From: Periplaneta americana
Lineage: Eukaryota; Arthropoda; Insecta; Blattodea; Blattidae
Length of the DNA stretch: 64,000 bases
NCBI RefSeq assembly: GCF_040183065.1
Contig: NC_091120.1
Location: forward strand, 183,050,396 to 183,114,395
Direction of reading: 5' to 3'
Shown: positions 12,056 through 22,822 of the stretch, one piece after another
How positions within the stretch are numbered: position 1 is the first letter of the stretch
Layout: each line of letters begins with the position of its first letter
Notes under the pieces: generated by a model
Databases searched by the model: none
Told to the model about the DNA's origin: nothing
What the model saw: the letters and a program-made list of their open reading frames with translations, nothing else
Made by a program: the position numbers and the translations under genes

Positions 12056-12143
12056 ACCATGTCAGAAATATCGAACTGCTGCCATTACTTTTTATCCAAA
12101 CTTAGTAATTAACTGAGTAAGATCGCAATTCAATCAATTATTT

Positions 12144-12494
12144 AATTTATTTGCTACTGATTCTTCCAGCTATTTACTCATTCTCATATTTATTAATTCG
12201 TTCGTTTGTATAGTTGATTATTGATTTATTCACTAATTCAGTGAGTAATTCATTTTCTTCATTATTAGGAAAACATCACGGAATCAGTAAATTAGAATGC
12301 GGTCGCAATTTCTGAAGTTTCTAGTAAAGCACATATAACGTACAAAACCAAAGCACGACGTTGCAACTATCAGCACAAACCTTCCCTCATTTCATTGTCT
12401 ATTTTATCATTTTATAATTTCTCGTCTATTTACATATTTTTCCAAACGCAAATTATTTTTACATCTTGATTACACAACTTTTAACACTGTATCA
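12144..12494. other. no gene recognised
   Basis: AT-rich sequence between two inverted Penelope-like structures. Nothing supported. Confidence 0.4.
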
Positions 12495-12565
12495 CTTCGG
12501 AATTTGTATGATAATAACTTTCTTGTGTTAAATATTATTAACGTACCTTGTTAACATGTTTCGAC

Positions 12566-13126
12566 CTATTTTTCGGTCATCTTCGGAACTGGTCGTTGTT
12601 GGTCTTGGCGCCTCTTGTTTCCTGTGTGGGTGCGTTTTGTAGTGTAAAGAGTGTAATCAAAGAGTGTATGTATTTTGAAGTTGAGTTGTGTGTTGAGAAT
12701 ATCGTTGGGGTGTGTTTTCGTGTGTCTGTATATTTCATATTGTTCTAGTGTGTTGAGTTTCTGGCTTTTTGGTTGGATGTGCAGTATTTCCATGTCTGTG
12801 TTGATGTCTCTGTAGGTGTGGTTGGCATTTGTGATGTGTTCTGCATATGTGGAGGTGTTTTGTAATTTGGTATGGCTGTGTTTGAAATGATCTGCCTGTC
12901 TGTCCTATGTAGAAGTTGTTGCAGGTGTTACATTTAGTTTGTATACGCCTGTGTGGTTGTATTTGTTTGTTTGTGTTGTTTGTGTGTTGAGATGTTTTTG
13001 TAGAGAGTTATTTGTTCTGTATGCGATGTTGTAGTTTAATTTCTTGAATGAGGTTGCCATTTTATGTGTGTTTTTGTTTTCATATGTTAGTGTGATGTAT
13101 TTTTTGTGTTCTTGGCACTTCCACAT
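12566..13126 (-). pseudogene. Penelope-like GIY-YIG protein C-terminus, left arm
   Basis: Minus-strand frames include EHKKYITLTYENKNTHKMAT and YNIAYRTNNSLQKHLN (the linker before the endonuclease), then HTGVYKLN at the GIY position, and further down ILHIQPKSQKLNTLEQYEIY. The frame is broken between these parts and the reverse transcriptase is absent. Confidence 0.8.
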
Positions 13127-13139
13127 ATACAGGTGTTAC

Positions 13140-13658
13140 TACAACATCGCATAGAGAACAAATAACACTCTACAATAACATCACAACACACAAACAACAC
13201 AAACAAACAAATACAACCACACAGGCGTATACAAACTCAAATGTAACACCTGCAACAACTTCTACATAGGACAGACAGGCAGATCATTTCAAACACGCTA
13301 CAAAGAACACATCACAGCCATAACAAAATTGCAAAACACCTCCACATATGCAGAACACATCACAAATGCCAACCACACCTACAGAGACATCAACACAGAC
13401 ATGGAAGTACTGCACATCCAACCAAAAAGCCAGAAACTCAACACACTAGAACAATACGAAATATACAGACACACGAAAACACAACCCAACGATATTCTCA
13501 ACACACAACTCAATTTCAAAACATATACACTCTTTGACTCTATACTACGAACGCACCCACACAGGAAACAAGAGGCGCCAAGACCAACAACGACCAGTTC
13601 CGAAGATAACCGAAAAATAGGTCGAAACATGTTAACAAGGTACGTTGATAATATTTAA
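13140..13658 (+). pseudogene. Penelope-like GIY-YIG endonuclease domain, right arm
   Basis: The + strand carries GVYKLKC ... NFYIGQTGRSFQTRYKEH, which keeps the GIY-YIG core (GVY ... YIG), the following Arg and the E-H pair of Penelope endonucleases. It continues into HITNANHTYRDINTDMEVLH and a tail ending at the stop near 13658. The domain is intact over about 150 codons, but upstream RT sequence is missing and stops occur in the linker near 13150. Confidence 0.85.
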
Positions 13659-13692
13659 CACAAGAAAGTTATTATCATACAAATTCCGAACT

Positions 13693-14837
13693 TATTTTTG
13701 CTAGTATTCTGGTTTATTACAGGCACAGCAGACAGCAACCTAATGAAATTTAACGGTACGGTAAGTTGAATTTGAAGATTATAATTATTTGATATTATTT
13801 CAAGAAAAATTTTTGCATAAAATTTCCTTGACAGTAAAACGGATTTCGATTCGTTTATTCGGTTTCAACATGGCGACCAGTGCTGTGTCTTGGCTGCATA
13901 ATGATCTGTTTTCCTTTCTGTGTATTACTTATTCTCTACTATACATTCAACTAAATCTAGTAGCTCTGACAAAGTACGATCTGCCACACATCTGAGCTTG
14001 GCTCTGACTGTTTCTCCGTGTCTCTTCTCCGAGAGGGGAAGCGTACTCAAGGCCAGTTGGAAATGAGTGAACTACAGTAACAAATTCAATAGAATTAGTA
14101 ACAAAAATGATTTTCTTCTTCCAATTATCTGATTTATTAAGTAATGTTGTAAGGTTAATATATTTTACTAGTGGCTTGTGCAGCAAACGCTGCAAACTAA
14201 GTTCGTTAGACGTTTAAATACAAATTTTTCAGATTTATTTGCAATGAAAAATACCAGCCATTTTCAAAGTTATTTGCTTCCATAATAATGAAACATACTA
14301 CCTTTCAATGTTATTTTTATGCCAAATACTTTTTCCTGAACCTATCCAAATTCAGGTTTTAAGTTTCAACGCGAAAACGCAAGTAAAAATGTCAGGACGA
14401 TCAGTGGGTTTTGCATGTGGGAGTAAAGCAATAGCTATTTCAGGTCACTGCGGATTGTAGGTGAAAGTTAAAGAAAGTCAGGTTTGCTATGCTTTGGAAC
14501 AATAGACACAGCATTTTGGTGTAGCTGCTGCATGGAGAGCTTGAAATGTAGAGGGTAAAATCATTTTATCCAGCTAAGAGATCTTGCTGAAATGATCGGG
14601 ATACTACAAAATTTTCTAGGCCTCTTACTTTATCAGTAAGTAATACCGTCTTTCCTTAGCAACTGTAATTTTTGCGCTCTCTCGAGCCAATACTGAATCT
14701 ACACCACACCGCCATTAAATATATGAAAAAGACCCAACCCACTTGATTAGTAACTATAAAATATTTGATTTTCAATAATAATAACATTATTATCTTACGC
14801 ACGTTTTGTAGTTTATACATTAACATCACGGAATTAA
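13693..14837. other. no gene recognised (1.1 kb)
   Basis: Only chance frames under 85 codons with no domain pattern. Confidence 0.45.
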
Positions 14838-14903
14838 CTACAATATTAATATTAATAATAATAATAATAATAACAACAATAATAATAATAATAATAATGA
14901 TAA
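14838..14903. repeat. (AAT)n microsatellite, left side of LINE
   Basis: ATT/AAT triplets with a few interruptions, directly next to the LINE 3' tail. Confidence 0.9.
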
Positions 14904-15420
14904 TACTTACTTACAAATGGCTTTTAAGGAACCCGAAGGTTCATTGCCGCCTTCACATAAGCCCGCCATCGGTCCCTATCCTGTGCAAGATTAATCCAGT
15001 CTCTATCATCACACCCCACCTCCCTCAAATCCATTTTAATATTATCCTCCCATCTACGTCTCGGCCTCCCTAAAGGTCTTCTTCCCTCCGGTCTCCCAAC
15101 TAACACTCTATATGCATTTCTGGATTCGCCCAAACGTGCTACATGCCCAGCCCATCCCAAACGTCTGGATTTTTAGTTCCTAATTATGTTAGGTGAAGAA
15201 TACAATGCATGCAGTTGTGTGTTGTGTAACTTTCTCCATTCTCCTGTAACTTCATCCCGTTTAGCCCCAAATATATTCCTAAGCATCTTATTCTCAAACA
15301 CCCTTAACCTATGTTCCTCTCTCAGAGTGAGAGTCCAAGTTTCACAACCATACAGAAGAACCGGTAATATAACTGTTTTATAAATTCTAACTTTCAGATT
15401 TTTGGACAGCAGACTGGATG
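14904..15420 (-). pseudogene. LINE reverse transcriptase C-terminus, minus strand
   Basis: Minus-strand translation gives RRLGWAGHVARLGESRNAYR, GRPEGRRPLGRPRRRWEDNI and a terminal AAMNLRVP stop, the same tail as the LINE at 30346-31467. Upstream frames include KVRIYKTVILP and YGCETWTLTLREE. A stop interrupts it near 15175. The short 3' end reads TTGTAAGTAAGTA. The fragment is 5'-truncated at the start of the second (AAT)n run. Confidence 0.9.

Positions 15421-15482
<62 letters not shown>
15420..15482. repeat. (AAT)n microsatellite, right side of LINE
   Basis: About 20 perfect AAT units start exactly at the truncated LINE 5' end. Confidence 0.95.
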
Positions 15483-15484
<2 letters not shown>

Positions 15485-15910
15485 ATTTCTAATGATAGTA
15501 ATGTCATTAAATCACCTCGAGTTCTGTAGTTTTTAATATCCATTACACAGCTCTACTTAGAAAATTAATACCGCAGATTCAGACCTGTAAATTATTTTTA
15601 GTAAGACTTCAAGTTTTTAATAACCAATTGAATTTGAACTCTAAATATTTCAGCAATCCTGCAGGTCACGGCCTTCGTGTAATAGCCTATTGTTTATTGT
15701 AGTGTGTGTTTTGTTTTATTTTGAAATGCAATTAGTTCTCAAAACTGACGAAAGATGGATTTTGGAAAGTAGGAAAATTATGTAGGAAAACTCACATTTT
15801 ACTGAAAATTACTATTTTTCTGATAAATATTGGGTTTCAAGCTTTAAAATTAGGGGTCATTTATTAAAATCCGTTCAGCCGTTTTCCCGTAATTTCCTTA
15901 CCATTTCAAG
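15483..15910. other. no gene recognised
   Basis: AT-rich, no supported feature. Confidence 0.4.

Positions 15911-15963
<53 letters not shown>
15911..15963. repeat. (TA)n microsatellite
   Basis: About 26 TA units. Confidence 0.95.
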
Positions 15964-15966
<3 letters not shown>

Positions 15967-15994
15967 GTAGATTTTGTAATGTCTGAATAATTAT

Positions 15995-16684
15995 TTTATG
16001 CTCGACCATTCCGAAATGTAGTAATTATACACCTGGTAGCAGTCCTTTAATGCAGTCATTAAAGTACACCTACTCATTAAAGTACATGTGTTCAGCCAAT
16101 GACAAGTCAGCTTTGTACCGTTATAAAACCTCAGCCAATGACAAGGCAGCTTTGTACCGTTATAAAACCGCAAGTATCGATTACTCTCGGATATGCAATC
16201 GAAAGAGAATTAGCGAATAGTCACGGAGGCTGGAAATCCAATACTGTCGCAGAAGGTTATGTTCTGTTACTATAATAATTAGCGTTAACTGTAAATAATA
16301 TTCAAATAAATTCAATTTGTCATCTCGTTTTTCAATGTCTAATTTAATTTCAATGTTATATCAAAGTTAACATTTAGTTTACTCTGTAGGTTCTTATACA
16401 AGGTCAATGTGGACATCTGTTCCTCGGAAAAAATCAATACTTTCGCGTCTGCGCACATCTCACAATTTACGAGGTATTGCTCAAGGTCAGTTAGATACAA
16501 ATAAAATGAATAATTTCAAGCTAGAAATATGGTCGAGCATAAAAAGTCGTATGAAACTCGCCTATAATGGTAATTAAGAAGCTCGTATGAAAATTATGAA
16601 ACTCGCTTGCGCTCGTTTCATAAACATCCATACTCGCTTCTCAATTACTATCATTATAGGCTCGTTGCATAATGTACTATTATA
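15995..16684 (+). mobile_element. Crypton-like element, short copy 1
   Basis: It begins TTTTATGCTCGACCAT and carries the inverse ATGGTCGAGCATAAAA at 16528-16543, followed by a shared 3' segment to 16684 with an imperfect hairpin around GAAACTCGCTTGCGCTCGTTTC. It aligns along its length with 31908-33075, but the recombinase region is reduced to CACGGAGGCTGGAAATCC plus about 20 bases. CATTAAAG/CTTTAATG motifs near the left end could bind a recombinase. It is an internally deleted relative of the longer copy. Confidence 0.7.
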
Positions 16685-16849
16685 GGCGGATTCCTTTAAT
16701 TTTTATTATTAAGTCTTCTCATAAGTAGATAACGTCGGTTTTTTTTAAGTTTAGTCATTTCTAAGATTTTAATGATTTTATTTAGTTGGAAAATGAAATT
16801 TACAGGACGTTATGGTTATTTTTGCGTACTGCGAGCATAAACTGTTGAA

Positions 16850-17158
16850 ATGGAAGAGGTAAAGTTTGAGATTAGAGTCCTTCTAAAACACTACGGGAAC
16901 CGAAATTAAAAGGCTACTGCCGCGGTTCGAGAAATATGTGAAGTCGACGTTGGAGATGTCGTTAATGAACATGTAACACAACCACGGTTCCAGCGTTTCA
17001 ATAATGAAGGAGACATAAAATATTTGCAACGTACTACAAAACTGAGATATGACATATTAAGAATACACGCAGAGTTTTGGAGGTAAGTCCTCAAGAAGTT
17101 CTCGTATGTTGTCAGAAGTACTTGGTGCTTCAGTAGATATAATACATCACCACATTAA
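16850..17158 (+). pseudogene. mariner transposase N-terminal segment
   Basis: Starts MEEVKFEIRVLLKHYGNRN, then (after a stop) KATAAVREICEVDVGDVVNE and RFQRFNNEGDIKY, typical of the two helix-turn-helix region of a Hsmar1/SETMAR-type mariner. A frame change leads to MLSEVLGASVDIIHHHIK, where the Harbinger-like insertion interrupts at TAA. At least two stops or frameshifts. Confidence 0.8.
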
Positions 17159-18609
17159 GGCCCAATTGTACAAAGCTCTCTGACTAAAGATCAACTTTGA
17201 TCGAAGATCGGAAAGTGAACCGAGTTCAGACACTTCTTCTATTGTATAAAACTTTTCCGCGATCAAATCTGCAGTGCTTGGGAAAAGTGGCATAAGTCAG
17301 TTTTCACAAACCATTTTTGATAATTTATTGACAACTTACACTGGTTTATGTCGATTTGATTTTTTATGTATGAATTATTGTAATGGGAGGAATACCTATG
17401 TATTTTTTTCCAAGCGAATAGATGTTCCGTAAGTTGTCAATAAATTATCAAAAAAGGTTTGTGGAAACTGACTTGTGTCACTTTTCCCGAGCACTACAGA
17501 AATTACCTTGGTTCAAATCCAATATAAGTTTACGTGAAAAGGATTTGGCAACATCGCATAAACAGGTGAAGTATGTGATGCGCGGACCATGTTGTACAGG
17601 TTTGTTCAGTGTCGCCAATTTAACGACTTTAACTCATTTTCAACGACAATTTCTTTTAACTTTTATATTGCTTAAATAGAGATTTAGCGACCTTTTTAAC
17701 ACCCCATAGTGATAAAATTTAATCTTTCTTTGTTGATAATGAGAATTCTAGTGACTTTCTAACTACTTTTTGGCGACTTTCCGTACACTCGTTGAAGACA
17801 CTGGTTTGTTTTGTGCATTGTAAATAATGGCGAACAATAAGAAGAAGGTTGACTGTTCTCCAAATTGTTATCGTGTTATGGTGTTTGATACTGCTAAACA
17901 TAATAAAACTTTATAAAACGACACTTTTCGTTTAGTAATACAGTTAATTGAAAATTTGGAAATCTACGTATCATATCCATTAATAATAATGGTTGTTATA
18001 AACATAATATAATTCTGTGGTGTTCGGGTAAAGGAGGATAAGTCATTTTTTTGTCCAGGTGGAATTTTGTTCCCCAGATGAACACACAAGTTAAATTATA
18101 CAAGTGGGTGTGCAAAAATCAAAGAATACAAGCAGTTGATGTGTTTTATTTTTGTAGAAAATTATTTTCAATAAGAGTTCCAAGTTTAATTTTCATTTAT
18201 CTCCAAACTCATTTTTATGACTTATCTCCCTTTACCCAAACACCACAGAATTATAGGTTATGTTATTTGATACTGCTGAACACGATAAAGCCTTATAAAA
18301 TATAAGAATGTTTGTGTATTAAGGCAAGAAATTGAAAACATATATATACCTACCATATGTATTAATATTAATAATGATGGTTATTCTTTTTGCACAGTCC
18401 GCCACTCGTATATTTCAAACAGACAAGAAATAACTGAACTTGGATCATCTAACTTAATCGGAGAAATTTCTTCAGTCGAAGTTGACTTTAGTTTACGACA
18501 AATTAATCTCAGATTAGACTTTATACAACACAAAATTCCAAGTTCAGCTCAATCGAGGACAAATTTAAACTCTGATCTAAGATTAAATGGTTTATACAAT
18601 CGGCCCTAA
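17156..18609. mobile_element. PIF/Harbinger-like non-autonomous transposon, 1448 bp
   Basis: The left end GGCCCAATTGTACAAA and the right end TTTATACAATCGGCCC are inverted repeats, flanked by TAA on both sides (17156-17158 and 18607-18609). A 3-bp TWA duplication and GGGCC-type ends fit PIF/Harbinger. Inside are an inverted pair (about 17278-17345 and 17428-17503, sharing GATAATTTATTGACAACTTA) and a diverged direct repeat (about 17870-18010 and 18245-18385). No transposase was found. Confidence 0.8.
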
Positions 18610-19303
18610 GATGCTAGAAAATCATACAGAATTTTAAATCTTGACGTCATGGATTAACACCTACATAGGCTCAACGCAGAGTGGATGTCTGACGTCAGTT
18701 TATCGCTAATCCCATGAATGACGACATATCGATGGCTGAGAACGAGACTGTTCTAAGTGCAACATTTTATAAGAAGGAAATCTGCGTTTCATTGTGTTCC
18801 AGTTCTTGTCTGCATACATGAATTGAACAAAATTGGAAATATTCCTCTAGATAAGGTTGCTATGAAGCTATTCCAAATTGTTTCATGAAGCTTTGAATGT
18901 CAGGAGCTTAAAATAGCTCTTCTGAAGAAAAAAAAATAGTAAAATGGACTTGGAACAATCTGGTTCTGGGCCATCGATATGTTAAGAGAATTGTCACATG
19001 TGATGAAATATGGGTGTGCAACCCTGATACCTCAAAACAATCGCTTGATGTCCGTCGGCTTGCCATAATCGTCGTTAAACAAAATTGGTTCTGCTCCAAA
19101 GTAATGTCATGCGTCTGGTGGAATTTTGAAAGGTGTGATCCTCTGGTAGTTTGTTCCAAACGGATGTGCAGTCAGTACGAATCTTTATTCTCAACAGCTA
19201 AAAGGATTTGATGAAGATTTGAGAGAGAGCTGTGCGAAATTAGTTAAGCGAAACAGACTTCTTGCAACAAGACAATTCGGGACCCCATACCGCTCGAAGA
19301 ATT
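18607..19303 (+). pseudogene. mariner transposase middle segment
   Basis: Continues the frame after the Harbinger-like insertion. Around 18985-19230 it gives KRIVTCDEIWVCNPDTSKQ, with the first catalytic Asp in the TCDE box, then SKVMSCVWWNFERCD, and near 19265-19300 a frame reading QDNSGPHTARRI, the second catalytic Asp region. About 250 bp with inverted ACATATCGATGGC/GCCATCGATATGT boundaries (18724-18982) interrupts it. Confidence 0.75.
18724..18982. mobile_element. small unclassified insertion in the mariner
   Basis: The mariner frame lacks coding sense between about 18730 and 18970. The boundaries ACATATCGATGGC (18724-18736) and GCCATCGATATGT (18970-18982) are exact inverted repeats, suggesting a MITE of about 250 bp. 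Target duplication and superfamily are not resolved. Confidence 0.5.
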
Positions 19304-19783
19304 GAAGACCTCGGGGGTAAATAATGTTAACCCACATTCATAAAGTTGAGAGATATAAGGAATTATATTTTCAAAAAATATCTACTATTACAAGTCTTAA
19401 TATTGGAATGTTATTGCTGAATAGAATTGTACATATGCCTTTCTTTTACAATATTATTAATAAAAAACTGACACACAATCATAAATTTATTGCCATTTTA
19501 ACATATTCAACATTAGATTTGCCTATATTTAAGAGGGTTGTACCTGTTTACCTGAAATAATTATACAAGAACAACTATTAATACAAACAAAATATCTTGC
19601 ATCGGTTTACGATCTAATATTAAATCCATTTTGAATCTTGCGTACACTACTTTTAACACAAGAATATAAGTAATTGATTAACTAGCGGACTTACTCGTGT
19701 TAATTATGTAAGTCTGTGCGGCTTACAGCTGTTTCGGTGCTTCATCACACCATTCTCAGAGCCTACTAGATCTCCGCGTCATC

Positions 19784-20040
19784 TCAAACTTCTCTGCCTG
19801 TTGTATGAGTGTGTTTGATTGTTGAAAGGTGTTGAAAATTAGAGTCAAATAGTGTGTGTGTACAGAAATTGATCTGTGTGTTGAGAATTTGATCTGGGTG
19901 TGTTTTAGTGTGTTTATATATTTCGTATTGTTCTAGTGTGTTGAGGTTTCGGTTCTTTGGTTGTATGTGTAGGATTTCCATGTCCGCATTTATATTGTTG
20001 TATGTATGGTTAGCATTGGTTATGTGATCGGTGCTATGTA
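19784..20040 (-). pseudogene. Penelope-like protein tail, left arm of A2
   Basis: The minus-strand frame contains DHITNANHTYNNINADMEIL and HIQPKNRNLNTLEQYEIYKH, the region after the GIY-YIG core. It joins the opposite-strand copy at about 20040 in the middle of the domain. Confidence 0.8.
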
Positions 20041-20041
20041 G

Positions 20042-20681
20042 CACAAGAAAACGGTTACAATCCAAACATAATAGACAGCATCATAAGAAAGACAAAACAA
20101 AAACTTAACAAACACAAAAACACGCAAAACACAACACAAACACAAGAACACAAGAAATACATCACACTAACATACGAAAACAAAAACACACATAAGATAG
20201 CATCTTCATTCAGAAATCAGAAATACAACATAGCATACAGAACAGAAAACACACTACAAAGACATCTCAACACACAAAAAACACAACAGGTGTATACAAA
20301 CTCACATGTAATAGTTGCGACAAGTTCTACATTGGACAGACAGGCAGATCATTCCAAACACGCTAAAAATAACACATTAAAGCAATAACCAGAGGACACA
20401 ATACATTTACATACTCCGATCACATAACTAATGCTAACCATACATACAATAACATAAATGCGGACATGCAAATCCTACACATACAACCCAAGAACCAAAA
20501 ACTCAACACACTAGAACAATACGAAATATACAAACACACTAAAACACACCCTGATCAAATTCTCAACATACAGATCAATTTCAGTACACACACACTATTT
20601 GACTCAACTTTTCAACAATCAAACGCACCCACACAACAGGCAGAAAAGTTCGAGATGACGCCGAGATCTAGTAGGCTCTGA
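20042..20681 (+). pseudogene. Penelope-like linker plus GIY-YIG domain, right arm of A2
   Basis: The frame begins ENGYNPNIIDSIIRKTKQKL, passes through EHKKYITLTYENKNTH and YNIAYRTENTLQRHLN, shifts frame, and reads GVYKLTCNSCDKFYIGQTGR, the GIY-YIG core. Two stops follow within the next ten codons. The tail ends at a stop near 20681. The upstream reverse transcriptase is missing. Confidence 0.85.
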
Positions 20682-20766
20682 GGATGGTGTGATGAAGCAC
20701 CGAAACAGCTGTCAGCCGCACAGACTTACATAATTAACACGAGTAAGTCCGCTTGTTAATCAATTA

Positions 20767-22822
20767 CTAATATTAAATGACTAAAGTATATGCTGATGAA
20801 ATTCAGTGCTTTTAATCGTAGACTTCGTTTCGGCTCCTTTCCCGCGATACTGCTTATAATATTCTCCAGAATTTTTTGCTTGCTATTTATCATCGCGTAG
20901 CGTTCTCCTCTCTTTCTCTTTGTCATTTTCCTTTGCCTAGAGACCGCTGAAATACTGACAAAAGTGAAATTCTCGAAAACAAAGACAAAGGCTTTTTGTT
21001 GTAGACCATATTCTCTGTAAAAGTAGGCCAAATTAAAAAATAGATCACATGTTTTACATACCATAATTAAGTAGTTATTTACCTCATTATTTTTCATTAA
21101 AATAACTGAGACAAAGTCTCATAACCTATACTTGAACTCTATGCCAAAATGGAAAAATTATAAGCCACATATCACATTTATAAAATGAGCGATGAATGTT
21201 TTGTACTGTTGAAGTTATAAAGAGATACATGTTATTAATAATTTCAACAATAGTCATACTAATTATAACAAAATAGTATTTTCATAATCATTGAATATTT
21301 TGGCATGTAAATAATTACAACCCATATCAGAAACCACACCGTACACATAGCTATACACCATCCAGGTAAATAACCTGTATACTTTCTTCTGATGAATTAT
21401 TTATACAGGGACATCATTTTATTTTTACTTCAATTTTTGTTGTACCTGAGTTTTTGAATGTACTTCACTCTCACCCCTTCTACTAACGAAGTTCAACAGT
21501 CCTCCACACAGATACAAGACCGCATATACAATTATAAGCTTAGTAGCCTTACGGACATAGTAAACAGTACGTTCCAAAAATATGTTCGCGTTTTCCAGTG
21601 ACGAAAGAGCTTTCAATATTGAATCCTTTTCGCACAAGTACTGTCGTCCATTTGCCTACGTCGTATCCCGGTTTCCCCCACCAGCTTTTATTCGCCAGCT
21701 AGTGGTTGGGCTGACTTAGCTCTTTTCCGAGAACATTAATTTCTATTAGGAATTGGACGTCTACGTAATATTATACAACTGTTTAAAATAACTTAAATAA
21801 AAGGGCCTCGTTAAGTAATTAACGGTCACGTGATTTCCTTCCTTTCTACGACCCTACGACATAACCACTCGGACGGACAGTAGATAGTATGTCTGAGTAA
21901 TTTTATTTTTCTGCTCGGGCAGAAGTGAAGATTGAATTTACAGTACGTAAGGTACTCTTTTATAGAGTAGGTACAGAATTATTTCAACATGAGTTACTAG
22001 TACGAAGAACGAAACTAGTAATTGGAATCAGAAGCAATAGTCTATAGTGCGATAATATGCACAAAAGAACTGAAGCCTGTATCGAAATGAACGGCCACCA
22101 TTTAAAAAAATGTGTTTAAATATCCATATTATGATTATTTTTCATTGTACGCTAATGTGCTGTAGACAGTATAATATACACTGCATAATGAATACGTCCA
22201 AATGGACAGCTCAGTTCGTGAGTACAAACACTCATTGTTAATACTGTACTGTATTTTGATTAAACAAAAAGCTAATGAAAATGATCAAACTCAAAAGCGC
22301 GACATTTCCTAGTTTACGTAAATGGATGAACTACTTTTCTTCCCTCTTATACCTAGTAAAGTGATTTGTTTGTATATTACGCCAATACCATCGAACTCCA
22401 GTCGTGGAAGGGGGTAGCAAACGGCGTTGATCCAGAGGTATGGGCAAGTTAATATTAAAAATGTTAGTAAAAATAAAATGATGTCCCTGTACCAACTGAA
22501 GTTTCCCTGTTCTCATGATCTTTTAGGCTGTCATCACTATCAAAATCATCACCATTTTCACTGTTTTTCTCTTAATAAACACGACTATCTTTACCTGAAG
22601 GCTTATGTTTCACTACACTGTCCTCCATGTTGAAAATGAGAGTTATGTACTGCATAGGCATGTGGATTGTTATAAAATATAGCCTACATTGTTCTGCCAT
22701 TTCCCAATAGATGTATGTACTACTTGAAGAAAATGAAAGTTCTTTTAGGATATAACTCTTTTCACCAAAAACATTGAAAATATAAAATGTGAGTGTTATA
22801 ATTATTTACCCCCGAGGTCTTC
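20767..22822. other. interior of the AATT element, no gene recognised
   Basis: Two kb of AT-rich sequence. The longest minus-strand frame (20756-21097, 113 codons) has a basic KRKRGERYAMINSKQK stretch but no known domain. I would not call it a gene. Confidence 0.4.

Larger units (their letters stand above)
10729..12104 (+). mobile_element. mariner-like transposon, internally deleted, hosting a SINE cluster
   Basis: The left end GGTTGGATAAAAAGTAATGG and the right end CCATTACTTTTTATCCAAAC are inverted repeats, flanked by TA on both sides, as expected for Tc1/mariner. Inside are remnants of a mariner transposase and a tRNA-like SINE cluster. Without the SINE cluster the element would be about 740 bp, well short of the usual ~1.3 kb, so part of the transposase gene is deleted. 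Confidence 0.85.
10273..12143. mobile_element. Penelope-like element ends in inverted pair (A1), split by a mariner
   Basis: Left arm 10273-10458 (minus) and right arm 10459-10728 continuing at 12105-12143 (plus) are mutual reverse complements at their outer parts, sharing for example CCTACTAGATSTCGGCG and CATGTGTGGCTTAC. The right arm encodes the degenerate C-terminal tail of a GIY-YIG Penelope protein (NTLEQYQIYRHTKTH). The same arrangement occurs at 19627-20766. The right arm is interrupted at a TA by the mariner at 10731-12102; removing it rejoins the arm. Confidence 0.75.
12495..13692. mobile_element. Penelope-like element inverted pair (B), 1.2-kb palindrome
   Basis: The outer ends TTCGGAATTTGTATGATAAT (about 12497) and ATTATCATACAAATTCCGAA (about 13668-13687) are exact reverse complements, and homology continues through both arms to a junction near 13135. 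Each arm carries the C-terminal part of a Penelope protein, on minus in the left arm and plus in the right. This is a separate subfamily from pairs A1 and A2: its 3' tail reads GACCAGTTCCGAAGATAACC. Confidence 0.85.
19627..20766. mobile_element. Penelope-like element inverted pair (A2)
   Basis: The left arm (19627-20040, minus) and right arm (about 20041-20766, plus) are reverse complements over their outer parts, e.g. CTTACTCGTGTTAATTATGT against ACATAATTAACACGAGTAAG, and GCCTACTAGATCTCCGCGTC against its near inverse. Left-arm homology to pair A1 starts around TTGAATCTTGCGTA. It is inserted in the AATT element. Confidence 0.85.

Noticed and set aside
20756-21097. 113-codon minus-strand frame in the AATT element
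   Set aside because: Its basic stretch is intriguing, but there is no domain, codon-use or splice support; it could be chance in AT-rich DNA.
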